From positions 558,001 to 622,000 of the forward strand of contig CM028896.1 in assembly GCA_016801885.1 (NCBI GenBank): 64,000 nt of DNA, written 5' to 3'. The stretch's first letter is position 1; every line of letters starts with the position of its first letter. The notes beneath the pieces were generated by a model. That model ran no database searches and was not told the DNA's origin. It saw only the letters and a program-made list of their open reading frames with translations. Positions 37,589 through 46,490 of this stretch are shown one piece after another. Made by a program: the position numbers and the translations under genes. Source of the stretch: Toxotes chatareus (taxonomy: Eukaryota > Chordata > Actinopteri > Toxotidae).

Positions 37589-38518
37589 GAATTAAGACAA
37601 TTCTGGAAAGTGGGAAACATTTCAGCTGATTGCAACTGTTGTCATGTTGCTCAGCAAAGAGGACACATCTTTAAAAAGTCCCTTTTTAAGAAGGCCTCTT
37701 TCTCAGCACCGCTTCTTCTCCTGCTGCGCGTGCTTCAACGTGCGACATTTGCTCTGTGGGACCACAGGACGCAGAACTCGCTTCTCCTTTCTCTCCAAAC
37801 CTCATCCGCACAAAGAATGAGGGTCGATGGGTCGCTCTTGTGGCATACCTGACCTCGTTCACATAAAGAATGAGAGTCATCTTGGCATGGACGGGACAAG
37901 AGGCGACGGTTCACGGGGGCCCTCCTCGGGCCGGCGCCGTGCTGCCTGGACGGGAATCCTCCTCAGGAGTATCCAGGGATGAGCAGAAACAGGGTCATCC
38001 TGTTCAGTAGGATGAGTATTTCCAGATAAGAAGCTTCAACAGCATCTGAGCAAGAGGGGAGCCGACTTTCCGGATCAACGCTCGGGGAGGCTGATCTCAG
38101 GAACCCAGTCGTTCAGACGGCGGCTCTCCTCACAGAACAGGTGCAGCTTCTCCAGAGCAGGGTCCTCCCAAGACCCGTCAGCTGGGTTCTGTTCACACAG
38201 GAAGAGGAAAGAGCATTTAGTCACGTGTATCTTTGAAAACAGCGTCGCATACAGGCATCTGAACAAGTCAAAGAACACGATCGCGGTAACTGAGCTCCAC
38301 ATACCGTGATGAGGACGCAGTGGGCATCTTCAAGCTGCTCCGCTTTGTCACCAACAATCTCAGCCAGACGCTGCATGTCGCTCACTCTGACTATGCTGAT
38401 GTCGTTGTCGAAGCAGAAGGACTGGATGAGGGTGAAGTGGATCTGGAGAGCGATGTCACACTCGAACTCCTCATCCATGGCCAGGACGCAGAAGGACACA
38501 CTGTCCGGGTCACTGTGG
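37541..38518. repeat. Left arm of a 975-bp inverted repeat
   Basis: Reverse complement of 43243-44218. It covers exon 2, intron 2, exon 3 and most of the 3'UTR of the minus gadd45g-like gene. By eye only about half a dozen differences exist over 970 bp: single-base indels in the GC-rich 3'UTR stretch, one C/T near the stop codon, one synonymous-looking T/C, and one C indel in the last codons. Similarity stops abruptly at the intron 1 acceptor. Confidence 0.92.
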
Positions 38519-38774
38519 AGACACAACAAAAGAAAAAAGTCCATGAGATTTCATCCACAACACAGTAAACCGTCTGAATTCATCGATAAAATGTAAAAAG
38601 CTTTTTGCCTTCAGGTGAGGCTCATACTTACAGATTCATAACTTTTGCGCACTCGTAGACACCGACGGTGAGGGAGTCGTTGTCTTTAGCGGACACCAGG
38701 ACCTCCTCCAGGGCTTTGCCGGTGCACTGAGCACGCTCGGTGGGTTTCTGGATCAGAACCTCCTCAAGAGTCAT
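38075..38774 (-). CDS. gadd45g: GADD45 gamma-like protein (minus-strand copy)
   Basis: Small acidic stress and differentiation regulator of the GADD45 family. These proteins dimerise and bind MTK1/MEKK4, PCNA, p21 and Cdk1. Exons on the minus strand: 38774-38632, 38512-38305, 38188-38075, phases compatible, 154 residues. The N-terminus MTLEEV with GKALEEVLVSAK and the C-terminus PALEKLHLFCEESR...NDWVPEISLPER resemble GADD45G most closely. The core (DPDSVSFCVLAMDEE, then DIALQIHFTLIQSFC and DISIVRVSDMQRLAEIVG) is the L7Ae-like fold of the family. The start is set by the family-typical MTLEEV, about 80 nt after a TATA box. It is the intact member of a head-to-head pair; its partner at 43037 carries a C-terminal frameshift. 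Confidence 0.94.
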
Positions 38775-38877
38775 GATGAAGATGATGAAGATATTCCGAA
38801 AAGGGAGAGCTTTAGAGAGTTCGGTCGGAGAGTAAATCCGAAGGGGAGCAGAGTGCTTTCCAACCTGCAGCCTCTCT

Positions 38878-38952
38878 CTTTTATACTCTCCAGCTCGTGC
38901 GGCGCAGTGAAAGCGCTGCGCCCTGATTGGCTGAAGCTGAATGGTGTATTGG
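38878..38952 (-). promoter_or_regulatory. Promoter of the minus gadd45g-like gene (TATA, two CCAAT)
   Basis: On the minus strand TATAAAAG is at 38885-38878. CCAAT boxes are at 38930-38926 (within CAGCCAATCAGGG) and 38952-38948. The TATA box is about 104 bp upstream of the ATG. The same CAGCCAATCAGGG string is found in the promoter of the plus-strand paralog. Confidence 0.8.
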
Positions 38953-41351
38953 TATGATAATGCCATTGTCACACACCCGGCTCGTGGCAGATTGATGGGG
39001 GTCATCGAGCCACGCACGCTCCCCCTCTGAGCTCAGCAGCCTGGCCTGAAACTAAAAATAGCTTCTGTTTAAAAAACAAAAACACTAGTTTGATCACAGC
39101 ACTTCTGCAGCACTTTCGTGCAAATGAAATAAATCACAGCAGGTGATTCTTCTTGCAGAGTTTCATGCTGAACACTTTACAACTTCACATGCAATCATAT
39201 GAACTCTAAGTGCACAGAAGAGTCTTATTGTTCTTTTTGGTAGCGCACAAACCATTTTAAGCCTAATATGCTATTTTTCAAATAGAAAACACCCTTAATA
39301 TAAACTCCTCTAAGAGGAAACTCTGCAAGCTCTCAATAATGTATCTCGCATTTTAAACTTTTGTTGATAGTATTTTATAAACAACATGGAGAAAGTGTGA
39401 ATGGCCCCTCCCCTGCCCCCCTTGTCCTCTCTCCCCGAGCAGCAGAGAGAAAGGGCAGGTGGATGATGCCATCTGTGGACTAGAGGCTGGCCATAAAACG
39501 GCCTCATTGTGTGCACAGAAGCCCTCTATTATCACGGTGCCCCATACAAATGCAAATGAAGAGCGCGTGCCAGAACGCTGTGCGTGCTGCGCAATCTGCA
39601 CTGCTGGCCCATGCGGACCACGTGGCCATCAGCTGTCCAGAAAACCCTTGCTCGGTTTTTATTTATTTACTCTGGGGAGTTCAGGGGCCACACGGACCGA
39701 ATTCTATAGGAAAACTTCTGAAGTTTATTGCACTTTTGTTTGGTGTTTGCTGCGTAGATCCAGCAAATGTTTGCATCTGTGTTGTTGTTGTTGTTGTTTT
39801 TTTTTTTTGTTTGTTTGTTTGTTTTTTAGTTTAAATCGATTTCTGGCAACTGTTATTTTCCGATCACCTTTACGCACGAGAAAACTTTAATGCAAGCAGT
39901 GTCAAGCCCAATCGCTTACTTGCTTCGATTTAGTATTTGGTGTGTGTATATGCACTAAATGTGTTTAAGTAAACCTATTTCTGACAACGTACTATGGATA
40001 TCCGGTCACTTTTACGCGCATCAAAACTTTTACGCACGGGTCTATTTTATTCGTTCCACTGATAGAGCAGTTTTCCCCAACAGCTTGTGCTTATTTGGTT
40101 ATACATAAGCTGCATGATAATTCAAACCTCGTCTTGCATCGGGTCAGGCCTGCTGCCACTGCTGCGTAAATATTGGAGAGGGGGGCAGGAGTGGAGAGGC
40201 GTTGCAGGAGACACAGGTTGGCGGTGATTGATTCAGCGGTATTGTTCTGTGGGAGGCTGAGCGGCAGATGGAGAACTGTCGCAATGAGGGAGCCCCCCTC
40301 CTCTTTTTCTCTCCTAAACCCAGGTCAACCCCGACCCCAGGGCGCAGCGATCCTTTGTCAGCAAGTCTCCACATTCGCCGGTCTGTTGTCTGAGTTTTGA
40401 TTAAATTTGAATGCCAAAGAGGAGAGCTTATGGTCTAAACTTTCACAATGAAAAGTGTTATCTCCAAAGTATGCCAGACGTGTAAAGGCAGATAAAAATC
40501 ACTTTCAGTTTGAGCTGTAAACACGTGCAAGAATGCTGAAAGTGTGTTTTGCCAAACAACAAATGGCTTATCTGTACATTATTGCTGCAACAAAATTATC
40601 TGTTGTTATACATCGCCTTTAGTTTTTGCGCTGCAAACTCATCAGCACATCAGCTGGCTAAGAGGCTCACATTTGGGCCAAAGTCTGATTTGGATCCAGC
40701 TGATAGAGTCTGAAACACGGTGCTATTTTAGGAAGGATCAGCTTGCATGGCCACAGGGCAGGCGCGTGCAAATCGATACCGACCTATTGTTGCTTAAGCA
40801 CATCTGCCAGACGGAGGCCTTCCCGGCAGCGCGCGACAGGTGTTGGTGGTCAAAGCTCTTTTCTGGTGACCTGCGGCGAATCAGCAAAGCCCTAAACCTC
40901 TTTGTAAGGATGGAAGTCTCTAAAGCTGGAGGATAAGTCAAAGTTGTTTAGATATTTGGCTTCTAGTTTGTGCTAATATGATTTGGGGAAAATGGGCAAA
41001 TATCTTTGGTAGATATAGAAAAGGTGCAACAATTATTGGTTGTTGTTTTTTTTTTTGATAAAATGAGTGTTTCAACTCTACAAAGATAAGTGTGATTTAG
41101 TTTTTCCTGAAGATCATTGAAAAACTGCGGCCGTCGCGCCCAGCAGGTGCTGCCTGACTTCCTTTGTCCACCCTCCCTTCACCTGCCCCTCGGGGACAGA
41201 TGGTATCTCTCGGTTGCTATGGAGAATGATGCAGACAGAGAGATAAAGCACGCAGGCATCTCCAGATGCCACGCGCCTCAAGTGAGGCCCGGCTTTACGC
41301 ATGCAAAGCAGCGGCGCGTGCCACTGCCCAATCTACAAAACACAGTACTTG

Positions 41352-41466
41352 TAGTGCGATTGGTCATGAGTTATAAAAGTCTGTCTGACATCCAGTACAG
41401 TTAAGATCTGAGCATTAACGCGCTCAGATCAACAATAAACGACGGTTTATCAGTGTTTTTTTTTTA
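41352..41466 (+). promoter_or_regulatory. TATA-like promoter followed by two hairpins and a T-run
   Basis: ATTGG (inverted CCAAT) lies near 41359 and TATAAAAG at 41372-41379. A 9-bp perfect stem follows (GATCTGAGC / GCTCAGATC, about 41405-41430, loop ATTAACGC). Then comes a second hairpin ATAAAC-GACG-GTTTAT (about 41434-41449) and a run of ten T. No coding ORF follows. It could be a relic first exon of another gadd45-type gene or a small noncoding transcript; the sequence alone does not decide. Confidence 0.4.
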
Positions 41467-41649
41467 TAAAGCAGACTAGCTACTGTATTTTCCAACCTTT
41501 ATCATACAGTTTTTATTTATATTTATCTTGTAGCACAGAATCTGGAAAATGAAGCCCGAGGTTTGAAAAAGAAAAGCTCTGCATGAGACTTAATTTGACA
41601 AACTAATCCTAAACTGGGTACAGTCAGAAAACAATATTGAATTCGTACT

Positions 41650-41756
41650 TTTATTCTGAAGGTTTTACAGACAAAAAAACAAAACAAAACACAATGCAAG
41701 TGAACAAGTTATTTCTTTTGACATGAACATTCACTGTCTGAAGTGAAACCTTCAAG
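41650..41756 (-). promoter_or_regulatory. Orphan GTTTCA-loop hairpin with downstream poly(A) signal
   Basis: On the minus strand, TGAAG-GTTTCA-CTTCA sits at 41755-41738 and is followed about 85 nt later by AATAAA (41655-41650). The flank ACTTC(T)TGAAGGTTTCACTTCAG closely matches the third hairpin of the plus gadd45g-like 3'UTR (44366-44383). It suggests a third 3'UTR of the same type. Confidence 0.5.
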
Positions 41757-42661
41757 AAGTGTTACATTTCTGTGTTCTATTTCCTTTGCATATTTTTGTA
41801 TATTGAAAGATTCAAGGTCACACTTTAAGTTGTTTCCCTACCAGCGCAGGCAGCCATTGTTTTCCATTAATTTCCCTACAACATGAAAATCAGCTGAATC
41901 ATAGAACTAGCTTGAACTGTGTTCAGACACAGCAAAAATCAAGTCTGTAATTTTATAATTAGTAGGTGCAGATTGATTTAATAAGTCTGAAACATATCAC
42001 CTCATGATGATTAATTTAATTTTGACCAAAGATTTGATCTTTATTGTGACAGATTGCACAACTCAAGCAAGGCTCAAGATTTCCATGTTGTACAGAAATG
42101 AATGGAAGCCAGAAGCTGACTGCACTGGGGAAAAAAGCATTTTAAATTCTGACCTTGAATCTTTAACCAAAAAAAAGTGTCACTTCTTGAATTTTCCATG
42201 TCAGCTTATCCACACCGCCCCAAGGTGCCAGTGGTTTCCGTTCTTTTTCTGCATAGTCTGAAAAACTATAGCAGACAGCTGAACATTGTTTGAATTGTGT
42301 AATCTACTACAGTGAACATTAAATCTGCTTGTTATCGATCCCTATTATCATTAATAATTATTGATCATGGCAAGGGAACAGTTCAAGCGTATTTGGAAAA
42401 TCTGGACTGAATTAACTTGTAACAATAATGTAACTTGACATAAATGAAGGCAGACTTGATGCTCACAGTGATGGACTACAGCACACAAGCAATTTTCAAG
42501 AGTCAATTAATAGATTTCATACCATGCAGAAATGAATGTAAACCAATAACTCTGATGAAATGACACCGAAAACTTACAGCACAGTGGCACGGTTTGCAAA
42601 ATGTGATGTACAATACCGCAGATGTTAACATGCAAACCTATTATACAGGCCTCTCAGAGTT

Positions 42662-42856
42662 TCAATAGGAGTTATTGGTCTCTTCTAATTCATCCATAAC
42701 TTTGAGGACTTTGACAACAGCAGTCAGGTCTTCCTGTGTGGTTTCATTATTCCTGTAAGCTCAAAGAATCATTAAAAGGTCAGAGAGTTTCTACATGTGA
42801 TCCTTTTCAACCAAAGCTGCCCCCAACTTTCTAAGACTTTCTATAGGCACGCGTCC
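42662..42856 (-). pseudogene. Decayed C-terminal exon of an unrecognised gene
   Basis: Minus strand. An acceptor (ACCCTCAG, polypyrimidine-rich) is followed by exactly 65 codons ending in TGA. Two in-frame stops occur at codons 22 and 32. The translation contains GRVPIESLRKLGAALVEKDH and, after the stops, TQEDLTAVVKVLKVMDELEE. It reads like helical protein, not like chance ORF. I do not recognise the family. A second acceptor (GCTTACAG) inside would give a stop-free last exon of about 30 codons, so a shorter functional exon cannot be fully excluded. It overlaps the upstream flank of the plus gadd45g-like promoter. Confidence 0.4.
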
Positions 42857-42909
42857 CTGAGGGTGGGGTGGGGGCTGCAGGCCTGTTGTAGCCATTGTGA
42901 CCCCAACAG

Positions 42910-42950
42910 CCAATCAGGGAGTGAGCGTGTGCCGGGTCTGTGGTATAAAT
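42910..42950 (+). promoter_or_regulatory. Promoter of the plus gadd45g-like gene (CCAAT, TATA)
   Basis: CCAAT at 42910-42914 within CAGCCAATCAGGG, and TATAAAT at 42944-42950, 87 bp before the ATG. Spacing and the CCAAT context match the paralog's promoter at 38878-38952, although flanking sequence has diverged. Confidence 0.8.
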
Positions 42951-43036
42951 GCTGGCAGATTCAAGGAAGCAGCACAAACACTCTCTCCTCTGGACTTTCT
43001 GACCACATCAGCTGAACTTTGAGATACATCCGAACC

Positions 43037-43797
43037 ATGCAGTCTCCTGGAAAATCTCTGAAGGAAGCTCTGCTCTGCGCTCAGAGCGAAGACCAACTCA
43101 CTGTTGGAGTCTACGAGAGCGCTAAAATTATGACTGAGTAAGTTCACCAAACATGACTTTAATGTTACTTTGGCATATTCTGACGACTCAACTCGATCAG
43201 TACCTGAGAGCTGTAGCTAACAGAAGGTGTCTTTTTCTTTGTCCACAGTGACCCGGACAGTGTGTCCTTCTGCGTCCTGGCCATGGATGAGGAGTTCGAG
43301 TGTGACATCGCTCTCCAGATCCACTTCACCCTCATCCAGTCCTTCTGCTTCGACAACGACATCAGCATAGTCAGAGTGAGCGACATGCAGCGTCTGGCTG
43401 AGATTGTTGGTGACAAAGCGGAGCAGCTTGAAGATGCCCACTGCGTCCTCATCACGGTATGTGGAGCTCAGTTACCGCGATCGTGTTCTTTGACTTGTTC
43501 AGATGCCTGTATGCGACGCTGTTTTCAAAGATACACGTGACTAAATGCTCTTTCCTCTTCCTGTGTGAACAGAACCCAGCTGACGGGTCTTGGGAGGACC
43601 CTGCTCTGGAGAAGCTGCACCTGTTCTGTGAGGAGAGCCGCCGTCTGAACGACTGGGTTCCTGAGATCAGCCTCCCGAGCGTTGATCCGGGAAGTCGGCT
43701 CCCCTCTTGCTCAGATGCTGTTGAAGCTTCTTATCTGGAAATACTCATCCTACTGAACAGGATGACCCTGTTTCTGCTCATCCCTGGATACTCCTGA
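43037..43797 (+). CDS. gadd45g: GADD45 gamma-like protein (plus-strand copy, C-terminal frameshift)
   Basis: Second GADD45 gene of the head-to-head pair. Exons 43037-43137, 43249-43456 and 43573-43797. Exon 1 (MQSPGKSLKEALLCAQSEDQ, then LTVGVYESAKIMTD) is 14 codons shorter than in the minus copy and clearly diverged. Exons 2 and 3 encode the same protein except at the end. Near 43675 one C of the run CCCC in the minus copy is missing. The family-typical ISLPER stop is therefore lost and replaced by about 39 new residues running to TGA at 43795-43797, giving 177 residues. The new tail includes a hydrophobic stretch (LEILILLNRMTLFLLIPGY). This is either a real lineage change, an assembly error or mild pseudogenisation. 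Function of the core is expected as for GADD45G. Confidence 0.9.
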
Positions 43798-44218
43798 GGA
43801 GGATTCCCGTCCAGGCAGCACGGGCGCCGGCCGAGGAGGGCCCCGTGAACCGTCGCCTCTTGTCCCGTCCATGCCAAGATGACTCTCATTCTTTATGTGA
43901 ATGAGGTCAGGTATGCCACAAGAGCGACCCATCGACCCTCATTCTTTGTGCGGATGAGGTTTGGAGAGAAAGGAGAAGCGAGTTCTGCGTCCTGTGGTCC
44001 CACAGAGCAAATGTCGCACGTTGAAGCACGCGCAGCAGGAGAAGAAGCGGTGCTGAGAAAGAGGCCTTCTTAAAAAGGGACTTTTTAAAGATGTGTCCTC
44101 TTTGCTGAGCAACATGACAACAGTTGCAATCAGCTGAAATGTTTCCCACTTTCCAGAATTGTCTTAATTCTCTAAAGGTTTCACTTTAGAAATTTAACAA
44201 TGACAAAAAATATTCTTA
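43243..44218. repeat. Right arm of a 975-bp inverted repeat
   Basis: Near-identical reverse complement of 37541-38518. Intron 2 (43457-43572) is the same length and sequence as the intron of the minus gene. The arm starts at the intron 1 acceptor and ends just past the first GTTTCA hairpin, where the flanks diverge. Confidence 0.92.
43885..43959 (+). promoter_or_regulatory. Pair of related hairpins in the gadd45g-like 3'UTR
   Basis: CTCATTC-TTTATGT-GAATGAG at 43885-43905 and CCTCATTC-TTTGTGC-GGATGAGG at 43937-43959 share stem and loop shape. The second has a T-G wobble and one extra pair. The left arm carries the equivalents, with one A-C mismatch in the first (about 37853-37873). Possible RNA structures or just a small internal repeat. 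Confidence 0.45.
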
Positions 44219-44383
44219 AAAAATATCTAAAGGTTTCACTTTAGATATTTAACTAAGAGAAAAAATACAAAAAGTGTTAAATGAAAAAAAAAAGTGTGAA
44301 CCTGAGCTTAAATCTTGATCATTAAAAAATACATAAAAAAACAAAAACTGGAACAAAAGTACTTCCTGAAGGTTTCACTTCAG
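44171..44383 (+). promoter_or_regulatory. 3'UTR hairpin series, right copy (GTTTCA loops)
   Basis: Three hairpins with the same loop. 44171-44190 has stem TCTAAAG/CTTTAGA. 44221-44250 has a perfect 12-bp stem AAATATCTAAAG/CTTTAGATATTT. 44366-44383 has stem CTGAAG/CTTCAG. The third differs from the first two by a paired A-T to G-C change, the signature of a conserved base pair. They lie in the last 300 nt before AATAAA at 44459-44464. Confidence 0.7.
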
Positions 44384-44458
44384 CTCTATTTTTCTCTTTG
44401 TGAAATGAAATGAATTTGTTCTCTATATGTCTGATTTTGGTAGGATGAAAAATCTAGA

Positions 44459-44464
44459 AATAAA
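44459..44464 (+). terminator. Poly(A) signal of the plus gadd45g-like gene
   Basis: AATAAA about 76 nt after the last GTTTCA hairpin and about 660 nt after the stop codon. Confidence 0.7.
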
Positions 44465-46396
44465 ATATTTGAATCAAGTTTTGTTCTCCACCTGTTCTTT
44501 GACCTTTTCATCTGTGATTGCATTTGTCAGAAGCACAAATTAAGTCTCATATAGATCTTTTCTTTTTCGAAGCTGCTGCCGTCTGTTTGACTTTTTGACT
44601 TTCTGATCCCTTTCGGGGGCTTTTCTTTAAAAGTTTCCAGTACTTTCGAATCTCAGCTGTGTTTGGCCTGCAACAGCTGCAGCAAACATGTCACGTCTTT
44701 ATATATCTATCCATGTGCATTTTCACACTTACATTCAACTCTGAAGAAGCTTGTGATTTGAATTACTATTTCCTGCCTATGTAAATGAAAGATACGGAAA
44801 CAAAATCAGTAAAGTGTCCTTCACAAAAATGGGAACTCTGTGAAGACAAATAACACCTTAAAATAAATTGGACTTTGTTGATAGATGATCAATGTACTGA
44901 TTGCAATGTGAGTGATGTGTGTGGATGCTGAGTGAGGTGGGAGCTGTGTTGATAGACAGTTTTCATTTCTCTCAGCCTCAATATGGCATTTTGTTTATTG
45001 AGACTGATGCTGTATCATCACAAGTCTGTACCACAGATGACTGACAGGTCTGTCCTTCACACAGGCATCGTTACTGTGAGGCCAACACGTTTCACCTTGT
45101 GACCTTCATCAGATGTTTCCCCTCATCCATTCACCTCCGAAGTTGGGTAAGTTTCTAAAATCCCTTCTGACACACTGACACTGACACAGGCTCAATCAAA
45201 TGTTTGCATGCACACAAACCAGGTGAAAGTAGGATTCATTCTAGCATTATTCTAATTCTGCTATATACTGTTAAGACAGAGTAGTAAAATATTCCTTCCA
45301 AGATTACCGTCCAGAGGTGTGAAAAAAGATGCTGCAGCACCTCAGCGTCCTGGATCATATTTCATCCTCTCACCTTATCTATGTATTGTCTGTCAGGTTC
45401 CTGGTCAGACACAACGGATTCACAGGAAGTTTTTTCAAGACTTAAATGTCACAGCGACTCTTGGCTGGTGACATATTCTCTGACTTTGTGCAGCTTAGTG
45501 ATTCAAGGTGTTATCGGCAAAAAATGTCAAACTGGCTGCAGCGACAATCATTAAGAGCAGTAGAAGTTTTATTTCACAAGCCTGCTCTACTTGTAAAAGT
45601 CAAGAAATATTAACCAAACCAAAGACGCACATTAATGAAGGTGATCTTTTGCTCCTGGCACACGCTGGGTTTTCTTTCCTTTCTCTCATTTGTGATTCAG
45701 AACATTTCAGAGGCTTTTGTGTCCGAGGATTCAAACTCTAAAGTCACTCTGACCTGCATGTTGCATGTCACTGTGATCTATTGTGGAGTCAACAGCTGCT
45801 GCAGCCCCCACGCCCTACTGTGACACACACACACAATTACTTCTTTTCTTCTTTTTTTTTTTTTTTAAATTTCCCATTACAACTTAATCTTATGCCTCCA
45901 AATAGATTGCAAAATTTTACCAGAATAAAAAAATGAAACCCAGACAGACCAAAGAAAGCTGTGTGACTGCTTCTGAGTGTGTACAGTCCTGTCCTGCTGC
46001 ACTTTGTTGCACACTCACATGTGCACAGGCAAAAAGACACAAACCCTTCCTGTCAAAAAAGAAAGGAAAAAAGAAGGACCAGCTGAAACGCAATCACCCC
46101 TTTAAATCTCCACGGCAACCATCCCAGCACTCACTCCATCTGCTGTCCAATTTAATGATGAGGAGAGAGAGGGAGGAGTGGATTGAGAGGAGGAGGAGGT
46201 GGAGGAGGTGGAGGAGGTCCTGTGCCTGGCACAAGCCTGCTGCCATTCATCCATTCAGAACCAAATCCTGACTAATAACAACATCCCCCCAGCAGTCAGC
46301 AGAAACACGCCTAAAGCCCCAACACAGCAGCAGGATGGAGCTGAGTCCACTTACTGTTGAATCACTAAACAGACACCAGCATCATCAAGTCAGTGC

Positions 46397-46490
46397 CCTA
46401 AAGGAATAGTTCAACATTTCCTCACGTTCATGTGATCTATATATAGAGTCAGGACACAGTTAGCTTAGCTTAGCATAAAATTAAAAAATA
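46397..46490 (+). mobile_element. Fragment of a common fish short interspersed repeat
   Basis: AAAGGAATAGTTCAACATTT near 46399 and GTTAGCTTAGCTTAGCATAA near 46459 are, from memory, hallmark phrases of a widespread fish repeat. Only the two ends of it are recognisable and the middle is deleted or diverged. Confidence 0.55.

Larger units (their letters stand above)
38953..42661. other. Shared intergenic region between the divergent gadd45g-like genes
   Basis: About 3.7 kb. No intact coding exon is seen. It contains an octamer-type ATGCAAAT at 39550, GC-rich islands at about 39400-39660, 40140-40400 and 40740-40900, and a GC-rich block with E-boxes at 41130-41340. A TATA-like unit at 41350-41470 and a minus-strand hairpin at 41738 are listed separately. 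The richness in CpG and E-box motifs suggests enhancers for the two genes, by inference. Confidence 0.5.

Noticed and set aside
38306..38596. Plus-strand ORFs over the minus gadd45g-like exon 2
   Set aside because: Mirror frames of the true coding strand; the same strings recur as antisense frames at 43165-43455.
37686..44073. Identical 64-residue ORFs in both gadd45g-like 3'UTRs (37686-37880 minus, 43879-44073 plus)
   Set aside because: They lie downstream of the main stop codons inside the homogenised arms, so identity is explained by gene conversion. No family resemblance or translation context supports them.
46133..46270. Purine-rich (GGAGGA)n-like block that gives an ORF
   Set aside because: Simple-sequence composition, not a coding signature.
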